A stretch of 64,000 bases of DNA from Kribbella solani (GTDB lineage: Bacteria > Actinomycetota > Actinomycetes > Propionibacteriales > Kribbellaceae): contig NZ_JACHNF010000001.1 of assembly GCF_014205295.1 (NCBI RefSeq), forward strand, positions 5,270,001 through 5,334,000, in the 5' to 3' direction. The position numbers were made by a program, and so were the translations under genes. Positions 50,816 through 59,059 of the stretch are shown piece after piece (position 1 is the first letter of the stretch; the number at the start of each line of letters is the position of its first letter). Below the pieces are notes generated by a model, which was not told where the DNA came from, searched no databases, and was given only the letters and a program-made list of their open reading frames with translations.

Positions 50816-50977
50816 TTAGTGGTGGAAGGTGGCTCGGCGCATTGCTTCGCGGAGTTGGCGGACCTTGGCTCGGCGGGGGGCGATCCGGTCGCGGAGGGCG
50901 CGGGCCTCGTCGCGTTCGCGCAGGAACGCGGCACGGCGGCGCAAGCGGTCCAGCTGCTCAGGGCTCTTCTCGGCCAT
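50816..50977 (-). CDS. Small very basic protein (53 aa)
   Basis: 53 residues, from the ATG at 50977 behind GGGAG. The chain [19 protein letters not shown] continues as a highly charged Arg/Glu/Ala helix ([21 protein letters not shown]) and ends FHH. It is divergent from upp and ends just where the IS110 leader begins. The good ribosome binding site and regular codon use support it as real. No family recognised. Confidence 0.6.
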   Translation of the reverse strand: MAEKSPEQLDRLRRRAAFLRERDEARALRDRIAPRRAKVRQLREAMRRATFHH

Positions 50978-51084
50978 CGGCGTACTCCCTGGGGGGCGAG
51001 GTCAGGGCAGATTCCGGTGCAGCTCCAAGTCTGGCAGCGAGCGCTGTTTCCGGTCGCGAATCGCCGACGGTACCGTTCGGGCTT

Positions 51085-51726
51085 ATGCAGATCCTCGTTG
51101 TGGACCACCCGCTCGTCGCTCACAAGCTCACCGCGCTACGCGACGAGCACACGGACTCACCCACGTTCCGGCGGCTGACCGAGGAACTCGTCACGCTGCT
51201 CGCCTACGAGGCGACGCGGGACGTCCGGACCGGTCCGGTCACCGTCCAGACCCCGGTCGCGGCCGCGCCGGGCGTCAAGCTGACCTCACCGAAGCCGCTG
51301 GTGGTACCCATCCTGCGCGCCGGGCTCGGCATGCTGGAGGGGATGACCCGGTTGCTGCCGACCGCCGAGGTCGGGTTCCTGGGCATGATCCGGAACGAGG
51401 AGACGCTGACCGCGTCGACGTACGCCGAGCGGTTGCCGGAGGACCTGTCCGGCCGCCAGTGCTACGTACTCGACCCGATGCTCGCCACCGGCGGCACGCT
51501 CGCGGCGGCGATCCAGTTCCTGGTCGATCGCGGCGCCGACCACATCACCGCGATCTGTCTGCTGGCCGCGCCGGAGGGCGTACAGCGGGTCGAACGCGAA
51601 CTGACCGACCTGGACGTCCCGTGCAACCTGGTGGTCGCCGCGATGGACTCCCACCTGAACGAGAAGGGCTACATCGTGCCGGGGCTGGGCGACGCAGGTG
51701 ACCGTTTGTATGGGGTAGCGCAGTAA
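51085..51726 (+). CDS. upp: Uracil phosphoribosyltransferase
   Basis: 213 residues from the ATG at 51085. [23 protein letters not shown] opens the family; [14 protein letters not shown] is the conserved uracil-phosphoribosyl region and [18 protein letters not shown] is the PRPP-binding loop. [10 protein letters not shown] at the C-terminus is the uracil-binding end. It makes UMP from uracil and PRPP. There is no Shine-Dalgarno, so it may be leaderless. The last 13 codons use A/T-rich third bases, unlike the rest of the gene, and a GC-rich synonymous duplicate of them follows at 51752. Confidence 0.96.
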   Translation: MQILVVDHPLVAHKLTALRDEHTDSPTFRRLTEELVTLLAYEATRDVRTGPVTVQTPVAAAPGVKLTSPKPLVVPILRAGLGMLEGMTRLLPTAEVGFLGMIRNEETLTASTYAERLPEDLSGRQCYVLDPMLATGGTLAAAIQFLVDRGADHITAICLLAAPEGVQRVERELTDLDVPCNLVVAAMDSHLNEKGYIVPGLGDAGDRLYGVAQ

Positions 51727-51790
51727 GAAAAGACGGTTGGGGGGAGGGTTGGGCGACGCCGGCGATCGGCTGTACGGCGTCGCCCAGTAG
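51688..51790 (+). repeat. Synonymous duplicate of the 3' end of upp
   Basis: The last 13 codons of upp including the stop (51688-51726) are repeated at 51752-51790. Both encode [12 protein letters not shown] and a stop, with 10 of 39 bases different, every change synonymous. The upstream GGG(C/T)TGGGCGACGC context also matches. The attached copy carries low-GC codons and TAA; the detached copy carries the host-like GC-rich codons and TAG. Confidence 0.9.
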
Positions 51791-51796
51791 GTCCAG

Positions 51797-52768
51797 CTAG
51801 ACCAGCGTGTTGCGGTAGAAGAGGTTGGCTCGGCGGGCGCCGGTGACGCCGGAGGCGAAGCCGAAGTACAGGCGGGCGGTCGCATCGGTGGAACCGTAGA
51901 CTGCCATCCCTTCAGCTTCCCGGTACGTCAGGCTCTTCCCGGCCAGGGTCAGGAACGAGTCGACGATCTCACCGGCATTGATGTCGTAGCACCACAGCTT
52001 CGAGTTCGCCTTGGTCTCGTCAGGCTCACCCGGATACGCCTCGCCTTCCCAGAAGTACGCGTACGACCCGTACAACGTCCAGCCCTGGAAGTCGATCCCC
52101 GGCGTCAGCGCGGGCTGCTTGAACGATGCGAGCACGGTGGAGAAATCACCGGCCCGCGCCGCCGCCAGCGAGTACACGTTGATGTGCATCCCGTCCGCGA
52201 GCGCATAGCGTACGCCGAGTCGCCCGAAGCGCTGATCGGTCGCGGGGGTGAAGATCGTTCCGTTCGAGACCGGCTTCCACTTGGTCACCGACGCCGTCGT
52301 CAGCGTTTTCCCGCTCTGCCAGGGGAATCGGCAGATCTGGCGGCCGCGTCCGTTCGTCGTGTCGACATCGGTCTCGGTCCAGATGTACGTCGTGCTGCCG
52401 GATGCTTCGGCGCCGATCGAGACGGCATGACCGAAGCCGGTCAGGTACATGTACCCGAGCTCGTTGCCGGCGAAGTCGAGCCGGGTCAGGGTCAGGTCGC
52501 CACCGTTGCTCACGCTGCCGCCGCGTACCTGCGCGGCGAACAGCCGGTTGTTGGGCGTGTCGAACGCGAACGACTGCATCACGGTCGCGTCGTGCAACGG
52601 CTGACTGCGAAAGAACTCGTTGGTGGTCGCGCTCATCTTGAAGCGCTTGGTCGTCGGTAGGGCGGTCGGGGACAGGTTCCGGGCGGTGGCCGTCGGCAGC
52701 CCAAAGGTGCCGGCGGCAACAACTGCCCCGGCACCCGTCAGCAACCCACGACGGGAGAGTTTGTCCAT
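51797..52768 (-). CDS. Tat-exported P68 RBP/TagC-like beta-propeller protein
   Basis: 323 residues. The N-terminus has a Tat-type signal (SRRGLLTGAGAVVAAGTFGLP). The mature part is rich in beta strands with repeated blades (HDATVMQSFAFDTPNNRLFAAQVRGG; LTLTRLDFAGNELGYMYLTGFGHAVSIG; YIWTETDVDTTNGRGRQICRFPW). Such proteins are often labelled phage baseplate or TagC-like because of the P68 receptor-binding-protein fold. Here the export signal and chromosomal setting indicate a host-encoded secreted protein. Function unknown; glycan binding is plausible. Confidence 0.85.
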   Translation of the reverse strand: MDKLSRRGLLTGAGAVVAAGTFGLPTATARNLSPTALPTTKRFKMSATTNEFFRSQPLHDATVMQSFAFDTPNNRLFAAQVRGGSVSNGGDLTLTRLDFAGNELGYMYLTGFGHAVSIGAEASGSTTYIWTETDVDTTNGRGRQICRFPWQSGKTLTTASVTKWKPVSNGTIFTPATDQRFGRLGVRYALADGMHINVYSLAAARAGDFSTVLASFKQPALTPGIDFQGWTLYGSYAYFWEGEAYPGEPDETKANSKLWCYDINAGEIVDSFLTLAGKSLTYREAEGMAVYGSTDATARLYFGFASGVTGARRANLFYRNTLV

Positions 52769-52894
52769 GCATTCAGACGGTAAGTGATTTACCGCGAACT
52801 GTCACCAGTTCGAACTATGTTTCCTGTGAAGATCACGGTGAGTGATGTTAAGAAGGAATCGAAGCAATCCCGTCAAACAAGTTGCCCAAGGCAT

Positions 52895-53797
52895 CTAGAA
52901 CGCGTACGGGTACGGTGACCAATCAGCCGGACGCTTTTGCAGGAAGGAATCCCGGCCCTCGGCCGCCTCGTCGGTGCCGTACGCCAACCGGGTCGCCTCG
53001 CCGGCGAACAGCTGCTGCCCGACCAGACCGTCGTCGATCAGGTTGAACGCGTACTTGAGCATCCGCTGCGCGGTCGGCGACTTCGCGCAGATCTTCTTGC
53101 CCCACTCCAGCGCCACCGTCTCCAGCTCGGCGTGCGGCACCACCTTGTTGACCATGCCCATCCGGCAGGCGTCGTCGGCCGTGTACTCGTCGCCGAGGAA
53201 GAAGATCTCCCGGGCGAACTTCTGCCCGACCTGCCGCGCCAGGTACGCCGAACCGAACCCACCGTCGAACGACGCCACGTCCGCGTCGGTCTGCTTGAAC
53301 CGCGCGTGCTCCGCCGACGCCAGCGTCAGGTCCGCGACCACGTGCAGGCTGTGCCCGCCACCCGCGGCCCAGCCCGGAACGACACAGATCACCACCTTCG
53401 GCATGAAGCGGATCAGTCGCTGCACCTCAAGAATGTGCAGCCGGCCGGCGCGCGCCGGGTCGATCGTGTCAGCCGTCGTCCCCTCGGCGTACTTGTAACC
53501 GTCCTTGCCCCGAATCCGCTGATCGCCACCGGAGCAGAACGCCCAGCCGCCGTCCTTCGCGGACGGTCCGTTGCCGGTGAGCAGTACACACCCGACATCG
53601 CTCGACATCCGGGCGTGGTCCAGGACGCGGTACAACTCGTCGACCGTTTGCGGCCGGAACGCGTTCCGTACCTCGGGGCGGTTGAAAGCGATCCGTACGA
53701 CGCCGGCGTCGACCGCGCGGTGGTAGGTGATGTCGGTCAGCTCGAAGCCGTCCACCTGCTTCCAGGCCGACGGGTCGAAGATCTCGGAAACAGTCAC
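52895..53797 (-). CDS. menB: 1,4-dihydroxy-2-naphthoyl-CoA synthase
   Basis: 300 residues of the crotonase fold. The oxyanion loop GWAFCSGGDQRIRGKDGY and the signature VVPGWAAGGGHSLHVVADLTLAS and QTDADVASFDGGFGSAYLARQVG are those of MenB. The C-terminal RPADWSPYPYAF is also MenB-like. It closes the naphthoate ring in menaquinone synthesis. No other men genes are in the window. Confidence 0.96.
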   Translation of the reverse strand: MTVSEIFDPSAWKQVDGFELTDITYHRAVDAGVVRIAFNRPEVRNAFRPQTVDELYRVLDHARMSSDVGCVLLTGNGPSAKDGGWAFCSGGDQRIRGKDGYKYAEGTTADTIDPARAGRLHILEVQRLIRFMPKVVICVVPGWAAGGGHSLHVVADLTLASAEHARFKQTDADVASFDGGFGSAYLARQVGQKFAREIFFLGDEYTADDACRMGMVNKVVPHAELETVALEWGKKICAKSPTAQRMLKYAFNLIDDGLVGQQLFAGEATRLAYGTDEAAEGRDSFLQKRPADWSPYPYAF

Positions 53798-53824
53798 CCA
53801 GGCAGCATATTTCAGCCCACCTAC

Positions 53825-54838
53825 TCAGCCCCGGGCGGTGCTCTCCCGCAGCACTACCTCCGCCTTGAACGTCTCGGTCGTCACGTCGCCGCCCTCGACC
53901 GCCAGTTCCAGCGCCCGGCGGCCCATCTGCTCCAGTGGCAAGCGGACCGTCGTCAGGCCGGGCCACACGTCCCGCAAGGTCGCGATGTCGTCGAATCCGG
54001 CCACGCCCAGCTTGCCCGGTACGTCGACGCCCCGCGCGCGCAACGCGGACATCGCGCCGACCGCCATCACGTCGTTGACCGCGAACACACAGTCCAGGTC
54101 GATATGCCGGTCCAGCAGTTGTTCAGCCGCCGCGTACCCACCGTCCCGGGTGAAGTCGCCGGCCTCGACCGCCACCGGCCGCAGGCCCGACTCGGCCAGC
54201 CCGGCGACGAAACCGTCACGCCGATCCCGCGCGGTGGCGAGGCTCTCCGGACCACCGAGCACGGCGAACTTCCGCCAGCCCAGCCCGACCAGCGCGCGGG
54301 CCAGATCCGCTGAGCCGGCCCGGTTGTCCGGCTCGACCGTGTGCGCCGGCATCCCGGACTGGCTGACCAGCGCCAGACCCGCGCCGGAGTTGAGGAAACT
54401 CTCCACCTCCGCCGCCGTCCGGGACAGGCTCTCCTGGTCGGTCCGGCGGCTGCCGATCATCACCGCGGCCCGGGCCCGCTGCGCCCGCAACGACGACAGG
54501 TAGGCGATCTCACGATCCGAGTCGCGGAACGTACTGGCCATCATCACCAGCAGGTTGCGTTCGTCGGCGGCGCGCATCACGCCGTTCGCGATCGCGGCGA
54601 AGTACGGATCCTCGATGTCGTGGACCAGGATGCCGACCACGTTCGTCGACGACTTGGCCAGCGCCTGCGCCTGCGCGTTCGGCGTGTAACCGAGCTCGTC
54701 GGCCGCCGCCTTCACGCGTTCCTGCAGTTCGGGACGCGGGACCCGGTCCCCGCCGTTCAGCACCCGGGAGGCGGTCGCGACCGACACTCCCGCCCGCTGC
54801 GCGACGTCCAGCAACGTCACTGGTGCTCGCAGATTCAT
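53825..54838 (-). CDS. LacI-family transcriptional regulator
   Basis: 337 residues from the ATG at 54838. The LacI HTH is at 7-28 (VTLLDVAQRAGVSVATASRVLNG) with a hinge helix ADELGYTPNAQAQALAKS. The effector domain follows (VVGILVHDIEDPYFAAIANGVMRAADE; CVFAVNDVMAVGAMSALRARG; VAGFDDIATLRDVWPGLTTVRLPLEQMG). No sugar genes are adjacent, so the regulon lies elsewhere; the X-Pro peptidase gene diverges from it. Confidence 0.93.
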   Translation of the reverse strand: MNLRAPVTLLDVAQRAGVSVATASRVLNGGDRVPRPELQERVKAAADELGYTPNAQAQALAKSSTNVVGILVHDIEDPYFAAIANGVMRAADERNLLVMMASTFRDSDREIAYLSSLRAQRARAAVMIGSRRTDQESLSRTAAEVESFLNSGAGLALVSQSGMPAHTVEPDNRAGSADLARALVGLGWRKFAVLGGPESLATARDRRDGFVAGLAESGLRPVAVEAGDFTRDGGYAAAEQLLDRHIDLDCVFAVNDVMAVGAMSALRARGVDVPGKLGVAGFDDIATLRDVWPGLTTVRLPLEQMGRRALELAVEGGDVTTETFKAEVVLRESTARG

Positions 54839-54995
54839 TGGCCTACCCTTTCGTGCGTCCCCCCGGTGGGCGGTGGCGGTCACCCTACCGAATCACCTGA
54901 TCCCACCGCCGCTATCACGCTGAGTATCGGGCAGGTCGCTGCCAATCTCGGCAGAACCTGGCTTTGCGGCCCGGGAGTGACTAGCCTTCCCAGCC

Positions 54996-56939
54996 ATGAC
55001 GACCGTCCGCGCCAGGGTGACGATCCTGGTTTCGTCCGCCGTGCTCAGCCTCGCGACCGTGACCGGTCCGGCGGTGGCCGCGCCGATCCCGGACGTACCC
55101 GACGCGCCGGGCGTCAAGGCGGCCCCGGCCGCTCCCAGTGCCCCGCAGCACGTCGACACGCGTACCAAGAGCACGCAGCCGGTCTACGACTACTCCGACG
55201 CGATCCGCGAGTCGGTGTACGTCGACACCGATCTGGACACCGACTCCGACGGCAAGAACGACGTCATCGCGGTCGACATCGTCCGGCCGAGCGAGCCCGC
55301 TCTCACCGGCGTGAAGATCCCGGTCATCATGGACGCCTCGCCGTACTACTCGTGCTGCGGACGCGGCAACGAGAACGAGAAGAAGACGTACGACAGCGAC
55401 GGCACGATCCGGAAGATGCCGCTGTACTACGACAACTACTTCGTACCGCGCGGGTACGCGATGGTCGGCGTCGACGTGCTCGGTACCGGGCGGTCCACCG
55501 GCTGCGGCGACGTCGGCGGTCCGGACGAGATCCAGTCCGTCGTCGACGTGATCGACTGGCTGAACGGGCGCAACACCGCGCACACCGCCGACGGGCGGCC
55601 GGTGAAGGCGACCTGGACCACCGGCGCGGTCGGCATGATCGGCAAGTCGTACGACGGCACGCTCGCGAACGGTGTCGCGGCGACCGGAGTACAAGGCCTG
55701 AAGACGATCGTGCCGATCTCCGCGATCTCGTCCTGGTACGACTACACCCGCTCCGGCGGCGTCCCGTACTCGGACGACTACATGCCCTGGCTCGGTGGGT
55801 ACGTCGGCCATCAAAGCGCGGCCTGCGACGACGTACGCGGACAACTCGGCGACAACGACGAGGACGAAACCGGTGACTACACGTCGTTCTGGGCCGAACG
55901 GGACTACACCAAGAACGCGTCCAAGGTGAAGGCATCGGTCTTCATGACGCACGGGCTGAGCGACTACAACGTACAGACCAACCACTTCTCGCAGTGGTGG
56001 TCCGCGCTGTCGCGCAACAACGTGCCGCGGAAGCTGTGGCTCGGGCTCGAGGATCACGTCGACCCGTTCGAGTTCCGGCGGGACGCGTGGGTGGACGAGC
56101 TGCACAAGTGGTTCGACTACTGGCTGCAGGGTCTGCAGAACGGTGTGATGAAGGAGCCCGCGGTCTCGATCGAGACGTCGCCGGACGTATGGCAGAACTA
56201 CAAGACCTGGCCGGCCGTGAACCGTCCGGTCCAGGTGCCGCTGGCGGCGGGGAAACTAGGTGCCGCCGGCAAGGGTTCGGTGACGATCACCGACGATCCC
56301 GGGCTCACCGAGGACGACATCGTCGCGGACCCGACCGAGGTGATCGCCGGCCGGCAGATGTTCCTGTCCGCGCCGCTGACCACACCGCTGCGGGTGAGCG
56401 GCACGCCGTCGGTGACGCTCCGCGTGAAGTCCGACTCCGCGACCACGCCGGTGACGGCGCGCCTGATCGAGTACGGCAACGCGGAACGGTATTCAGGCAT
56501 CCGCCGGACCAGCAACAGCACATGCGAGGGCTCGAGCACCGACTACGACGACAGCTGCTACTACACGGTCGACAAGGTCACGACCCAGAGCGACCACGGC
56601 ATCATCAGCCGCGGCTGGATCGACGCCGCCCACAGCAAGTCCCTGTCCAAGCCGACCCCCCTCACCCCCGGCAAGTGGACCACCGTCACCGTCCCCCTCC
56701 GCGCCCAGGACGAGATCATCCCCAAGGGCCGCGTGGTGGGCCTCGCCATCACCCTCTCCGACCCCGAATGGACCACCCCCAACGACACCGGCGCCACCGT
56801 CGACATCGACGTCTCCGCCAGCAAACTCAACATCCCCGTCACCACCGGCAAACTCACCGCCCCCACCAAACTCACCCCCATCGACGTGGACATCACCACC
56901 CCCACCCAACGCCCCAACCTCCACGACCCGAAGAACTAG
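54996..56939 (+). CDS. Secreted X-Pro dipeptidyl-peptidase (S15/CocE-NonD family)
   Basis: 647 residues. A Sec signal peptide (MTTVRARVTILVSSAVLSLATVTGPAVAA) is followed by the S15 hydrolase domain: VIMDASPYY, GTGRSTGCGD, nucleophile elbow MIGKSYDG, acidic region THGLSDYNVQ and a His in LEDHVDPFE. The C-terminal half is the jelly-roll PepX_C domain (VSGTPSVTLRVKSD...PGKWTTVTVPLRAQDEIIPKGRVVGLAI). It removes X-Pro dipeptides from extracellular peptides. The last 300 bases switch to almost exclusively C-ending codons. Confidence 0.94.
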   Translation: MTTVRARVTILVSSAVLSLATVTGPAVAAPIPDVPDAPGVKAAPAAPSAPQHVDTRTKSTQPVYDYSDAIRESVYVDTDLDTDSDGKNDVIAVDIVRPSEPALTGVKIPVIMDASPYYSCCGRGNENEKKTYDSDGTIRKMPLYYDNYFVPRGYAMVGVDVLGTGRSTGCGDVGGPDEIQSVVDVIDWLNGRNTAHTADGRPVKATWTTGAVGMIGKSYDGTLANGVAATGVQGLKTIVPISAISSWYDYTRSGGVPYSDDYMPWLGGYVGHQSAACDDVRGQLGDNDEDETGDYTSFWAERDYTKNASKVKASVFMTHGLSDYNVQTNHFSQWWSALSRNNVPRKLWLGLEDHVDPFEFRRDAWVDELHKWFDYWLQGLQNGVMKEPAVSIETSPDVWQNYKTWPAVNRPVQVPLAAGKLGAAGKGSVTITDDPGLTEDDIVADPTEVIAGRQMFLSAPLTTPLRVSGTPSVTLRVKSDSATTPVTARLIEYGNAERYSGIRRTSNSTCEGSSTDYDDSCYYTVDKVTTQSDHGIISRGWIDAAHSKSLSKPTPLTPGKWTTVTVPLRAQDEIIPKGRVVGLAITLSDPEWTTPNDTGATVDIDVSASKLNIPVTTGKLTAPTKLTPIDVDITTPTQRPNLHDPKN

Positions 56940-56940
56940 C

Positions 56941-56989
56941 GCATGTCTCCCAATTCCCCGCCGTAGCGAGGAGATGCTGGGAGACATGC
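56941..56989. terminator. Bidirectional terminator between the peptidase and hipA
   Basis: GCATGTCTCCCA and its exact complement form a 12-base stem across 25 bases, immediately after the stop codons of the two convergent genes. Confidence 0.75.
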
Positions 56990-56990
56990 C

Positions 56991-58256
56991 CTAGCTCAAC
57001 TGTCGGAGGACGTTCTCGCAATGGGTGCGGAGTTGTGGAAGGGTGCGGCCGGCAACCTCATCGGCACCAGGCACCTCCGCAACCGCGGCGAGGGCCGTCT
57101 CGAACGCGTCGGGATAGCGCTCGGCCAGTACGCGGACCCGGCCGATCATCAACTCGGCCGGAACATCGAGCGACCGCGCCATCTTCTCCCACTGTCTGCG
57201 CCTGATTCGGCTGAAGACGCGTTCGCCGCCGATCGACAGCGCAACTGATCTGTCCACCCGCTTGCTGTCGTACGACAGGCCGGTGGCAAGGTCGTACAAC
57301 GGCGCGATCCACCGCGAACCGGTCGAATCCAGAAGTAGCGAGATGTTCTTCGAGTGTCCGTCCGGTGCGCCCGCAACGAGGTTGACGGCAGCGAAGTCGG
57401 CCAGCGCCAGCAGGTCATCCTCAGGTTCTGTCAGCTGCCGCCGGACCAGTGCGACCAGGTCGGACAGCCGAGGCCCTCCCCTGCTCTCGTACTTCGCGGC
57501 GGGCAGTCGGCCGAGGGCCTGACAGAAGTCCTCCTGATGAATCCGTCTGACTGCCGCACCGTCCACCACGCGGTCGAAACGCTCGACCACGATCGCCCAC
57601 TGATCCTCGAATCGCAGCATCCGGCTGGACGCGACATCAACTGCCAGTTCCGCCGCGGCGGCCATCGTGACGTGCTCGATCAGCGCCTGGTGCAGAAGCG
57701 CCTTGATACCTGGCTTGACGATGTGCGTCGTAGCGGCCGATCCGCGCGCCTCGTACCACTGTCCGTCGATCGAGGTCAGCGCGAACTTCTCCTGCTGACC
57801 ACCGAGCGACCAGTGTTCGGCGGGCATCGACCAGGTCGCGGGCTGGTCCACCAGCCGACGCAGCCGCTCGGCGATCTCCGCTTCCCCCACGGGGTGCGTC
57901 TGAGACCCTCGGTTCCGTAGTTCTTCCAGTCGCTCAGGTGCGCAGAACTGGACGGCACCAGGGCAGTCCCAACCCATTTCGGCGAGGATTCCGAAGATGT
58001 CGTCCGCTGTCGTGTTCAGGCGGTCGGCCCATTGACCGAGCGTCTGCGGGTTCTCCGGCAACAGGCCCCGGAGGTACGGTTCGACCCGGCCGGCCGGGTA
58101 CGTACGCGATCCGATCGGCAGTCGAAGCGACAGCGGGATGGTTCCGGAGCCGACGTAGTCGTCGGTGTAGGTGAAGGTCGGCATGACGTCCGTGCCGGCA
58201 CGCTCCAGGTGTCCGGCGACTTCGTCGTACAGCACAACCGCGAGTCGCTCAGTCAT
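56991..58256 (-). CDS. hipA: HipA-type serine/threonine kinase toxin
   Basis: 421 residues. The N-terminal HipA domain contains GLLPENPQTLGQW and the substrate/ATP region SLGGQQEKFALTS. The catalytic region has APDGHSKNISLLL (the conserved D...KN) and the metal-binding APLYDLATGLSY. HipA kinases phosphorylate a tRNA synthetase and induce persistence; the target here is assumed by homology. It overlaps hipB by 8 bases. Confidence 0.93.
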   Translation of the reverse strand: MTERLAVVLYDEVAGHLERAGTDVMPTFTYTDDYVGSGTIPLSLRLPIGSRTYPAGRVEPYLRGLLPENPQTLGQWADRLNTTADDIFGILAEMGWDCPGAVQFCAPERLEELRNRGSQTHPVGEAEIAERLRRLVDQPATWSMPAEHWSLGGQQEKFALTSIDGQWYEARGSAATTHIVKPGIKALLHQALIEHVTMAAAAELAVDVASSRMLRFEDQWAIVVERFDRVVDGAAVRRIHQEDFCQALGRLPAAKYESRGGPRLSDLVALVRRQLTEPEDDLLALADFAAVNLVAGAPDGHSKNISLLLDSTGSRWIAPLYDLATGLSYDSKRVDRSVALSIGGERVFSRIRRRQWEKMARSLDVPAELMIGRVRVLAERYPDAFETALAAVAEVPGADEVAGRTLPQLRTHCENVLRQLS

Positions 58257-58575
58257 TTCCGGACGGCTCCTCGTCGCCGTACCAGGCCCGGCGCCGGTTC
58301 GCGGCGCGGAGAAGGCGGCGGTCGGTCAGATGTTGGTCCGAACCGGCTTCGGGGGCATTCGACGCGCGGAACACCATGGTCAGCCCCAGCGCGGCCAGCA
58401 GACGCATCAACTGTTCCAGCTCGACGCCGCGGTGCCCGCTCTCCACCTTTGCCAGCCAGGACCGGGAGACCCGTGCACGCGCGGCGGCCTCGGCCTGGCT
58501 GAACTCGAGCCGCAGTCGTTGCGCGCGGACCGTCGAGCCGAGCTTCGACCAGTCACCGATGACGATCTCGTCCAT
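58249..58575 (-). CDS. hipB: HipB-type XRE antitoxin/repressor
   Basis: 108 residues. The HTH lies at about residues 13-66 (KLGSTVRAQRLRLEFSQAEAAARARVSRSWLAKVESGHRGVELEQLMRLLAALGLTM). The C-terminal tail is polar and would contact HipA or stay flexible for proteolysis. It is the first gene of the operon, and three operator repeats lie 14 to 91 bases upstream. It should repress the operon with HipA as co-repressor. Confidence 0.92.
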   Translation of the reverse strand: MDEIVIGDWSKLGSTVRAQRLRLEFSQAEAAARARVSRSWLAKVESGHRGVELEQLMRLLAALGLTMVFRASNAPEAGSDQHLTDRRLLRAANRRRAWYGDEEPSGND

Positions 58576-58588
58576 GGCATCCGTCCTT

Positions 58589-58666
58589 TGTCTACGTTCG
58601 TAGACATTCTCGCATTGTCCTCGTTCGAAGACAATCCACGTTTGTCTACGTTCGTGGACAAACGTG
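58589..58666. promoter_or_regulatory. Three HipB operators spaced exactly 27 bp apart
   Basis: TGTCTACGTTCGTAGACA (58589-58606), TTGTCCTCGTTCGAAGACAA (58615-58634) and TTTGTCTACG-TT-CGTGGACAAA (58641-58662, symmetry continuing outwards to 58637-58666) share a TTGTC-(T/C)-(T/A)CG-TT-CG-(T/A)-(A/G)GACAA pattern. Their centres are 27 bases apart each time. Multiple evenly spaced operators are characteristic of cooperative HipB binding. Confidence 0.85.
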
Positions 58667-58729
58667 CCCCGGAGTACTGCGCATTGTGGAGTAGTGTGCG
58701 TGGGGGAGTTCCGGGGAGGTGGAGGGTCG

Positions 58730-59059
58730 ATGGATACGAGTCAGTTGCTCAAGGGTGTGCTGGATCTTGCGGTGCTGGCGGTGTTGCGGGAGGGGGACGG
58801 GTATGGGTATGACGTGTTGCGGCGGTTGCGGGCGGCGGGGCTGGTGGATGTCGCGGATGCGTCGGTGTACGGGACGTTGCGGCGGCTGTTCGCGGCGGGG
58901 GTGCTGACTTCGTACGTGCAGCCGAGTGAAGAAGGGCCGCATCGGAAGTACTACGGGCTGAACCAGGACGGGCATGAGTTGCTGGCCCGGTCCACCCAGA
59001 CGTGGAACCACTTCGCCGGCGCGATGTCCGTGTTGTTGCTGGCGAAGGAGGCCGCGTGA
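58730..59059 (+). CDS. PadR-family transcriptional regulator
   Basis: 109 residues from the ATG at 58730, with GGAGG upstream. The winged helix (LLKGVLDLAVLAVLREGDGYGYDVLRRLRAAGLVDVADASVYGTLRRLFAAGVLTSYVQPSEEGPHRKYYGLNQDGHELLAR) is complete and typical of PadR subfamily 2. The next gene overlaps its stop by GTGA, a layout common for PadR regulators that control a coupled membrane protein. Confidence 0.93.
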   Translation: MDTSQLLKGVLDLAVLAVLREGDGYGYDVLRRLRAAGLVDVADASVYGTLRRLFAAGVLTSYVQPSEEGPHRKYYGLNQDGHELLARSTQTWNHFAGAMSVLLLAKEAA

